From assembly GCA_019747455.1 (NCBI GenBank), contig JAIEQT010000048.1:1-11798 (forward strand): a stretch of 11,798 nt of DNA, written 5' to 3'. The notes under the pieces were generated by a model. That model ran no database searches. It saw nothing but the letters and a program-made list of their open reading frames with translations, and was not told the origin of the DNA. Shown in pieces: positions 6,650 to 11,798 of this stretch; within the stretch, counting starts at the first letter, position 1, and every line of letters starts with the position of its first letter. A program made the position numbers and the translations under genes. The stretch comes from Chitinophagaceae bacterium (lineage in GTDB: Bacteria > Bacteroidota > Bacteroidia > Chitinophagales > Chitinophagaceae).

Positions 6650-7840
6650 TTACAATCTAGCCATATAAGTGGAGAGATCCTTATCACCCCTGCCACTTAA
6701 ACAAATTACTACTTGATCATTTTTATCGAATACGAGTTGGTCTAACGCTGCAAATGCATGTGCCGTTTCTAAAGCAGGGATGATACCTTCTGTTTTGCTA
6801 ACCATAAAAGCAGCTTCCATAGCTTCTTCATCAGTAGCGCTCACAAAAAGACCTCGGCCCGATGTAAATAAGTGCGCGTGCAATGGCCCGATACCGGGGT
6901 AATCTAACCCTGCAGAGATACTATGCGGTTCCACTACTTGTCCATCAGCAGTTTGCATTAACAAACTTTTACTACCATGCAAAATACCCATGGTTCCTAA
7001 AGCGGTGGTGGCTGCTGTTTTACCAGACTGTACCCCTTCGCCAGCTGCTTCAACAGCAATTAGTTTTACGCCCTCTTCATTTAGAAAATGATAAAAAGCA
7101 CCTGCGGCATTACTACCACCACCAACACATGCTATTACATGCGTAGGAAGTGCAAAACCGGTTTTATCTTGTAGTTGCTTCTTAATTTCTTTACTGATCA
7201 CACTTTGGAAACGCGTTACCATATCGGGGTAAGGATGCGGACCAACAACACTTCCAATGATATAATGGGTATCGTTTGGATGATTAATCCAATCTCGTAT
7301 GGCTTCGTTCGTAGCGTCTTTGAGTGTTTTACTACCACTGGTGGCAGGTCTTACTTCGGCTCCCAGCATTCGCATACGCGCCACATTTGGTGCCTGGCGC
7401 TCAATATCTTTTTCTCCCATATACACAATGCACTGCATACCCTTGAGTGCACATACGGTAGCGGTTGCCACACCATGCTGACCAGCTCCGGTTTCAGCAA
7501 TTATTCTTGTTTTACCTAATCTACGAGCTAATAAAATTTGTCCAACAGTATTATTGATTTTATGTGCCCCGGTATGACAAAGATCTTCTCTCTTTAAATA
7601 GATATTCGTTGTATACTTTTCGCTCAATCTTTCAGCATAGAATAAAGGGGTTGGTCGCCCTACATAATCAGTTAGTAAAGCCTGAAATTCTTGCTGAAAA
7701 GAATCCTCTTGCATAATAGTCAAATATTGCTCACGCAATTCAGCAACATTAGCATGTAGCATTTCTGGAATATATGCACCACCGAAATCTCCATAATACC
7801 CCTGCTCACTTGGTTTTTGATAATCTGTTAATACACGCAT
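6650..7840 (-). CDS. trpB: Tryptophan synthase beta subunit
   Basis: TrpB is the PLP enzyme that condenses indole with serine to give tryptophan, working as an alpha2-beta2 complex with TrpA. Counting from the ATG at 7840 (396 residues), the PLP lysine is K94 in GAHKINNT, the catalytic glutamate is E116 in AETGAGQHG, and the cofactor phosphate loop is GGGSN at 240-244. CLSGRGDKD near the C-terminus is typical of the main TrpB1 class rather than TrpB2. The N-terminus YYGDFGGAYIPEML fits the family. An in-frame TTG two codons upstream (7846) would give a TTGA overlap with the preceding gene. The ATG is preferred; it leaves a 2-bp gap after that gene's stop. Confidence 0.97.
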   Translation of the reverse strand: MRVLTDYQKPSEQGYYGDFGGAYIPEMLHANVAELREQYLTIMQEDSFQQEFQALLTDYVGRPTPLFYAERLSEKYTTNIYLKREDLCHTGAHKINNTVGQILLARRLGKTRIIAETGAGQHGVATATVCALKGMQCIVYMGEKDIERQAPNVARMRMLGAEVRPATSGSKTLKDATNEAIRDWINHPNDTHYIIGSVVGPHPYPDMVTRFQSVISKEIKKQLQDKTGFALPTHVIACVGGGSNAAGAFYHFLNEEGVKLIAVEAAGEGVQSGKTAATTALGTMGILHGSKSLLMQTADGQVVEPHSISAGLDYPGIGPLHAHLFTSGRGLFVSATDEEAMEAAFMVSKTEGIIPALETAHAFAALDQLVFDKNDQVVICLSGRGDKDLSTYMARL

Positions 7841-7842
7841 AA

Positions 7843-8349
7843 TCAATTATAATTTAGTTCTAATAATATCAATCCATTACTATTATCTACCTGTTGCACC
7901 TGTTTATTATAATTATAGGTTATTTTATACCTATCAAACATATCCATACTATTATCTCCGTTATATACAATATTTTGATTGCCGATAGCTTGTACTATAC
8001 CATTATAATTATACCGAATCACTAAATTTCCAATCCTATCAACCCTGCCACTATAATCATATTGTACACTCACTTCACCAATCGTGTTTACCCAACCTTG
8101 ATAATTAAATCCAATTTTTGTACTCCCTATTTGTTCTACTCTTTTTGTAGTACTGTATACAATTGTTCCTTGTGCGTCTGTTTTAATTTCTTTTAACTTA
8201 CCGGCTTCACTAATAACGATATAAATATTATTGAGTGAAATACGATACGAAGCATGTCCGTTTTGATTGAGATATACATTACTAAGTTGTTGGGCATAAG
8301 CAGATGCCATCCAACAGGTAACAAATAATAAAAGATATAGTTTTTTCAT
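7843..8349 (-). CDS. Exported protein of unknown function built of 16-residue YD-like repeats
   Basis: I do not recognise this 168-residue protein. Residues 1-19 are a clear signal peptide (KKLYLLLFVTCWMASAYA, cut before QQ) without a lipobox, so the mature protein should be periplasmic or secreted. The rest is beta-rich with a period of 16 residues: units begin at V71, V87, V103 and V119, with the pattern V-x-x-I-G-x-x-x-I/V-x-Y-x-Y-x-G. Weaker copies start near M135 and V151, and a degenerate one lies before V71. The pattern resembles YD/RHS-type strand repeats. It overlaps the trpF stop by four bases (ATGA) and ends 2 bp before the trpB ATG, so it is translated within the trp operon although an exported protein has no known part in tryptophan synthesis. 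It could be a small wall or envelope protein, or a remnant of a larger repeat protein. Confidence 0.85.
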   Translation of the reverse strand: MKKLYLLLFVTCWMASAYAQQLSNVYLNQNGHASYRISLNNIYIVISEAGKLKEIKTDAQGTIVYSTTKRVEQIGSTKIGFNYQGWVNTIGEVSVQYDYSGRVDRIGNLVIRYNYNGIVQAIGNQNIVYNGDNSMDMFDRYKITYNYNKQVQQVDNSNGLILLELNYN

Positions 8350-8984
8350 CGCGAGAATGCTTTAATAAAATTTTCGATCAAGGCAATATTCTTTATTCCA
8401 GGGGCAGTTTCAAATTTGCTGTTCACATCTAAAGCAAATAGGTCTTTAGCAACAGGTGTTTTAGCAAATTGTTGAATGGCAGCTACATCTTCCATGCCGA
8501 TCCCACCACTTAAAAAAAATGGTTTTTTTATATCTGCTGATGCTAATTTCTCCCAGTTAAATTGTTGACCGGTACCTCCATATCCGGTACCTGCTGTATC
8601 AAATAAGAACATATCTGTTGCATCTTGATAATCTTTGATCTTCCACTCAATATCATCATCTTCGCGAATCCTAAATGCCTTGATCACAGAAACATAATTC
8701 GATATTTTTTCACAATACCTTGGGGTTTCATCCCCATGTAACTGTACTAAATACAGCCCGCAATCATCAACTGTTTGTAATACTTCATCAGCCTCTTCAT
8801 TTACAAATACCCCAACCTTATTAATATTTTTCCCCTTCGCTTTCTTAATAGCCATTCTCGGCAAATGCTTGAACACATATCGTGGAGATTTATGGTAAAA
8901 GATAAAGCCTCCGAAATCAATACCTAATGCATCCAATTCATTAAATTGATCGACACTGGTTAATCCACATACTTTAATGCGCAT
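8346..8984 (-). CDS. trpF: Phosphoribosylanthranilate isomerase
   Basis: TrpF converts N-(5-phosphoribosyl)anthranilate to CdRP by an Amadori rearrangement, the same chemistry HisA performs. The catalytic cysteine is C6 in MRIKVCGLTS and the general acid is D129 in MFLFDTAGTGYGGTG. The QLHGDE motif (81-86), the phosphate loop FLSGGIG (157-163) and the C-terminal LDVNSKFETAPGIKN (185-199) are all standard for the family. The length of 212 residues is normal. The start overlaps the end of trpC by 11 bp and the stop overlaps the next gene by four bases, so translation is probably coupled on both sides. Confidence 0.98.
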   Translation of the reverse strand: MRIKVCGLTSVDQFNELDALGIDFGGFIFYHKSPRYVFKHLPRMAIKKAKGKNINKVGVFVNEEADEVLQTVDDCGLYLVQLHGDETPRYCEKISNYVSVIKAFRIREDDDIEWKIKDYQDATDMFLFDTAGTGYGGTGQQFNWEKLASADIKKPFFLSGGIGMEDVAAIQQFAKTPVAKDLFALDVNSKFETAPGIKNIALIENFIKAFSR

Positions 8985-9774
8985 ACTGCTTTGCTTTTAG
9001 TTCATTCATAAAATTGGCAAAAGCAATCGCTGGTGAAGCCTGTTTCATAAAGTATTCTCCCATTAAGAAACCTTTAAAACCGGCTCGCTTTAAAGTTACA
9101 ACAGTATCAGCACTGTGAATACCACTTTCTGCAACTGTGGGAATATATGCTGGTATTTTTTCAGCCAATCGAATAGAATGATCGAGATTTACACTGAAAT
9201 CTTTTAGGTTTCGATTGTTAACACCTACCATATCCACTTCATTAGAAATATGTTCAAGTTCCTCCTCATTATGTATTTCAAGTAATACTTCTAAACCAAT
9301 ATCGTGTGCTTGAGAAGCCAAAAATTTAACTTCTTTAGGCGATAAGCAAGCCGCAATTAATAAAATAACGGAAGCACCGGCAACTTTAGCCTCTACAATT
9401 TGATAAGGATCGATCATGAAATCTTTTCGAAGCACGGGAATCGGCAGCGGTGTAACTGCCAATAGATCCTTCATAGTACCCCCAAAAAAAGGCTCATCCG
9501 TTAACACAGATATACCCGCAGCTCCTTGCTTACAATAAGCACTTGTTACTTCAGTAACCGATGCATTACTATTAATGATTCCTTTGCTTGGCGACTTTCT
9601 TTTAAACTCGGCAATGATTCCGCTACTATTGGGATTGATTAAATTCTCTTTTAACGAATAACCATTTTTAGCATTTGCTAATTGCTTACTGAGTTCTTGC
9701 AAAGAAACCTGCTTCTTTTGTTCCTCCACCTCTTTCCTCTTCGCAGCAATAATAGTATCTAATATATTCATCAT
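8974..9774 (-). CDS. trpC: Indole-3-glycerol-phosphate synthase
   Basis: TrpC closes the indole ring, turning CdRP into indole-3-glycerol phosphate with loss of CO2 and water. The (beta/alpha)8 barrel holds the expected residues: E56 and K58 in IIAEFKRKSPSKG, K117 in VLRKDFMID, E166 in VLLEIHNEEE, N187 and R188 in VGVNNRNL, and E216/S217 in TVAESGIH. The N-terminal helix ILDTIIAAKRKEVEEQK is also typical. The protein has 266 residues if the first of two adjacent ATG codons (9774, 9771) is used; either is possible. It is separate from trpF, not fused as in enteric bacteria. It starts 7 bp after trpD and overlaps trpF by 11 bp. Confidence 0.98.
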   Translation of the reverse strand: MMNILDTIIAAKRKEVEEQKKQVSLQELSKQLANAKNGYSLKENLINPNSSGIIAEFKRKSPSKGIINSNASVTEVTSAYCKQGAAGISVLTDEPFFGGTMKDLLAVTPLPIPVLRKDFMIDPYQIVEAKVAGASVILLIAACLSPKEVKFLASQAHDIGLEVLLEIHNEEELEHISNEVDMVGVNNRNLKDFSVNLDHSIRLAEKIPAYIPTVAESGIHSADTVVTLKRAGFKGFLMGEYFMKQASPAIAFANFMNELKAKQYAH

Positions 9775-9781
9775 AAAATTA

Positions 9782-10774
9782 TTACTGTAAACTGATTAGT
9801 TTTTGTAAACAGTTATAAGCCTTCCCTGATTCCAGGCTTTCTACTGCTGCGGCATACGCATCATCATACTTCGGATATTTTCCAAAACCATATAATGCCA
9901 TAGCCGCATTAGCTAACACAACAGCATGCTGCGACCAAGACCCTTCTCCTTTAATAATTTTAGCAAACAGTTTAGCTGATGCTTCAACCGTATTACCACC
10001 ATAGATATCTTCGGCCATTACCATTCTTTTTCCTAGTTGCTCAGGTGTATAAATAGCCTCTCCTTGTTGTGTAATGACTTTGGTGTCATTGGTAAGGGAA
10101 ATTTCGTCGTACCCATCTAATCCATGAATAATGGTAAATCGGGATTGTGTTTGCTGGAAGAGATAATTATAAATTCTTGCCATTTCTAAATTATAGACAC
10201 CCACCAGTTGGAAAGCAGGCTTTGCCGGATTTACCATAGGCCCTAACATGTTAAAAAAAGTGCGTACCCCCAGATTTTTCCGAATAGGAGCAACGATCTT
10301 TAAAGCAGGATGAAATAATGGAGCATGTAAAAAACAAATATTAGCTTCATCTAATTCTTTTTTTAAGGCTACCGTATCATTCTTGAATCGATATCCTAAT
10401 TGCTCCATTACATTAGACGCTCCACTAATGGAAGATGCTCCGTAATTACCATGCTTCGTAACTTTTATGCCAGCGCCGGCCACAATAAAGCAGGCAAGCG
10501 TAGAAATATTAAAAGTGTTTTTTCCATCGCCACCGGTACCTACGATATCAATAGTTTCCATATCATCCAAAAAAACCGGCACCGCCAACTCCAATAAGGC
10601 ATCTCTAAAACCTTGTAGTTCTTCGATAGTGATGCTCCGCATTAGAAATACGGTAATGAAAGCGGTTATTTCAGATTCGTTATACGCACCACCCGACATC
10701 TGTATCAAAATATCTTTCGCCTGTGTACGGGATAGCGTTTTATGCTCAAATAATTGTTGTAATATCTTCTTCAT
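9782..10774 (-). CDS. trpD: Anthranilate phosphoribosyltransferase
   Basis: TrpD transfers the phosphoribosyl group of PRPP to anthranilate. The PRPP site is seen as DIVGTGGDGKNTFNIST (76-92, GTGGDG at 79-84). KHGN at 107-110, the anthranilate-binding segment GVRTFFNMLGPMVNP (169-183) including R171, and the metal-binding D223/E224 in HGLDGYDEIS are all in place. The helical N-terminal domain (about 1-70) and the total of 330 residues are usual for stand-alone TrpD. There is no fused glutaminase domain; that role falls to the separate trpG upstream. The ATG at 10774 begins MKKILQQLFEHKTLS, 9 bp after the trpG stop. Confidence 0.98.
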   Translation of the reverse strand: MKKILQQLFEHKTLSRTQAKDILIQMSGGAYNESEITAFITVFLMRSITIEELQGFRDALLELAVPVFLDDMETIDIVGTGGDGKNTFNISTLACFIVAGAGIKVTKHGNYGASSISGASNVMEQLGYRFKNDTVALKKELDEANICFLHAPLFHPALKIVAPIRKNLGVRTFFNMLGPMVNPAKPAFQLVGVYNLEMARIYNYLFQQTQSRFTIIHGLDGYDEISLTNDTKVITQQGEAIYTPEQLGKRMVMAEDIYGGNTVEASAKLFAKIIKGEGSWSQHAVVLANAAMALYGFGKYPKYDDAYAAAVESLESGKAYNCLQKLISLQ

Positions 10775-10783
10775 ACATCTTTA

Positions 10784-11350
10784 TTAATAAGTAAGCCAGT
10801 TTTTTATAATGGTAGAACCATCGGGTGTTAATACACTTTCCGGATGAAATTGAACACCTTGAATATCATATTCGCGATGTTGTAAGCCCATGATAAATCC
10901 ATTGTCATCCATAGCAGTTATCGTTAAGCTTTCCGGTAGTGATAGATCGCTTACAACCCAGCTATGATATCGGCCAACAGTTAGTGTTTTTGGCAATCCT
11001 TTAAAGAGATAACTATTTTCTTTTTGTGTGATAGGTGTTGCCACGCCATGGTATACCTGTGTAAGATTTATTAATGTACCTCCGAAAGTTTCACCAATGG
11101 CTTGATGTCCCAAACATACGCCCAATATAGGTTTTGAGGCTGCATACTCTTTTATTAAAGGCAGTAATAACCCAGCTTCACCGGGAATACCCGGACCGGG
11201 AGATAATACAATTTTATCAAACTCTTTTACCATCTCTAACGCTATTTCATCATTGCGCTTAACAGTAACAGCAATACCCGGTTCTTTGGCAATTAAATGA
11301 ACCAAATTATAGGTAAATGAATCGTAATTATCGAATACTAGTATTTTCAT
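10784..11350 (-). CDS. trpG: Anthranilate synthase component II, glutamine amidotransferase
   Basis: TrpG supplies ammonia from glutamine to TrpE for anthranilate formation. The class I amidotransferase triad is C79 (ILGVCLGHQAIGE), H169 and E171 (GVQFHPESVLT). KILVFDNYDSFTYNLV at the N-terminus, the LSPGPGIP oxyanion loop (49-56) and GRYHSW (126-131) are hallmarks of TrpG/PabA. The 188 residues are normal. In many bacteria one such subunit serves both anthranilate and aminodeoxychorismate synthase; whether this one also supports folate synthesis cannot be told from here. The position 3 bp after trpE argues that its main role is tryptophan synthesis. Confidence 0.97.
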   Translation of the reverse strand: MKILVFDNYDSFTYNLVHLIAKEPGIAVTVKRNDEIALEMVKEFDKIVLSPGPGIPGEAGLLLPLIKEYAASKPILGVCLGHQAIGETFGGTLINLTQVYHGVATPITQKENSYLFKGLPKTLTVGRYHSWVVSDLSLPESLTITAMDDNGFIMGLQHREYDIQGVQFHPESVLTPDGSTIIKNWLTY

Positions 11351-11353
11351 ATG

Positions 11354-11798
11354 TTACCCGTTGATAGATTGTGCTGCAAAAGCAGCCTTCTTCAAAGCCC
11401 CTAATTTGTTATTTACTTCTTGCAATTCTAATTCAGGCTTGCTGGCAGCAACAACACCGGCACCTGCCTGACAAATCAAAGTGTTATTCTTGCTAAGGAA
11501 AGTACGGATCATGATAGCATGATTAAAGTTGCCATTGAATCCTACGAAACCTATAGCTCCGCCATAAAATCCACGCGCAGATGACTCATATTTATCTATC
11601 AATTCCATTGCTTTTATTTTCGGTGCTCCACTTAAGGTGCCTGCCGGAAATGTTTTAGCCAATAATTCAAAAGGATTATGATTTGGCTTTACAACTCCAG
11701 TTACTTCACTTACCAAATGAATAACATGACTATAATAATGTACTTGACGATAATGGCTTACGGTAACATCATCACAAACCCTACTCAAATCGTTTCTA
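11354..11798 (-). CDS. trpE: Anthranilate synthase component I, C-terminal part (5' end beyond window)
   Basis: The frame is open to the right edge; the last 148 residues or so are visible, beginning RNDLSRVCDDVTVSHYRQ. TrpE binds chorismate and, with ammonia from TrpG, makes anthranilate. The visible part is the core of the chorismate-binding fold: RNDLSR, HVIHLVSEVTG, the FPAGTLSGAPKIKAMELI motif, YGGAIGFVGFNG, and the C-terminal QAGAGVVAASKPELELQE that contributes metal-binding glutamates. The feedback-inhibition residues of the N-terminal domain are outside the window. PabB and isochorismate synthases share this fold, but adjacency to trpG and trpD makes TrpE the clear choice. A TTG at 11788 is an internal leucine codon, not a start. 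Confidence 0.96.
   Translation of the reverse strand, partial: RNDLSRVCDDVTVSHYRQVHYYSHVIHLVSEVTGVVKPNHNPFELLAKTFPAGTLSGAPKIKAMELIDKYESSARGFYGGAIGFVGFNGNFNHAIMIRTFLSKNNTLICQAGAGVVAASKPELELQEVNNKLGALKKAAFAAQSING

Noticed and set aside
7175..7519. Plus-strand open frame of 114 codons opposite trpB
   Set aside because: It is antisense to a highly conserved part of trpB, has no domain-like pattern, and is explained as a shadow of codon use on the other strand.
7841..7846. TTG start for trpB at 7846, giving a 4-bp overlap with the preceding gene
   Set aside because: An ATG two codons later at 7840 fits the family N-terminus equally well and is the more usual start; the TTG remains a minor alternative.
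9479..9490. C5A7 homopolymer pair as a possible phase-variable slippage site in trpC
   Set aside because: On the coding strand it encodes the conserved DEPFFGG segment of indole-glycerol-phosphate synthase, so it is explained by ordinary protein conservation.
10467..10787. Plus-strand open frame of 106 codons opposite the start of trpD
   Set aside because: It runs antisense to the PRPP-binding region of trpD, has no recognisable motif, and is not supported by spacing or context.

Overview
The window is almost wholly coding, with every gene on the minus strand. It looks like a chromosomal segment from a low-G+C member of the Bacteroidota, probably Chitinophagales/Chitinophagaceae-like (the family-level guess is weak). 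The reasons are an outer-membrane beta-barrel receptor with an N-terminal carboxypeptidase-regulatory-like domain, a TlpA-type thioredoxin with a DUF4369-like front half, a fused HisIE, start codons without clear Shine-Dalgarno sequences, and the wording of the TrpE and TrpD motifs.

Read in the direction of transcription (from base 11798 down to 1), the window opens inside trpE (3' end only). It continues through trpG, trpD, trpC, trpF, a small exported repeat protein of unknown function, trpB and trpA. The series then runs without a break into hisH, hisA, hisF and hisIE, followed by a periplasmic thioredoxin-like protein and the 5' part of a beta-barrel outer-membrane protein that leaves the window at base 1. 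Distances between the first twelve genes are overlaps or gaps of 0-20 bp, except for three gaps of 43-66 bp. No terminator-like hairpin was seen anywhere, so one long transcript is plausible. A promoter or trp leader would lie upstream of trpE, outside the window.

The trp genes encode all steps from chorismate to tryptophan: TrpE/TrpG anthranilate synthase, TrpD phosphoribosyltransferase, TrpF isomerase, TrpC indole-glycerol-phosphate synthase and TrpAB synthase. The his genes cover only the middle of histidine synthesis: HisIE makes ProFAR, HisA isomerises it, and HisF+HisH turn it into imidazole-glycerol phosphate plus AICAR. hisG, hisD, hisC and hisB are not here. Catalytic residues are intact in every enzyme whose relevant part is visible, so this is a working housekeeping locus and not an obvious new defence or mobile system.

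The less ordinary content is in the details. Each of the three wide gaps inside the trp-his part (trpB-trpA, hisH-hisA, hisF-hisA) holds a 7-bp tandem array or its decayed relative. One array has six G-tracts and fits a G-quadruplex motif. A secreted protein built of 16-residue YD-like repeats sits inside the trp operon with an ATGA overlap to trpF. The trp and his halves are joined by a 1-bp TAATG overlap. No tRNA, rRNA, CRISPR, insertion sequence or integrase was seen, and no stretch of 300 bases lacks a gene.
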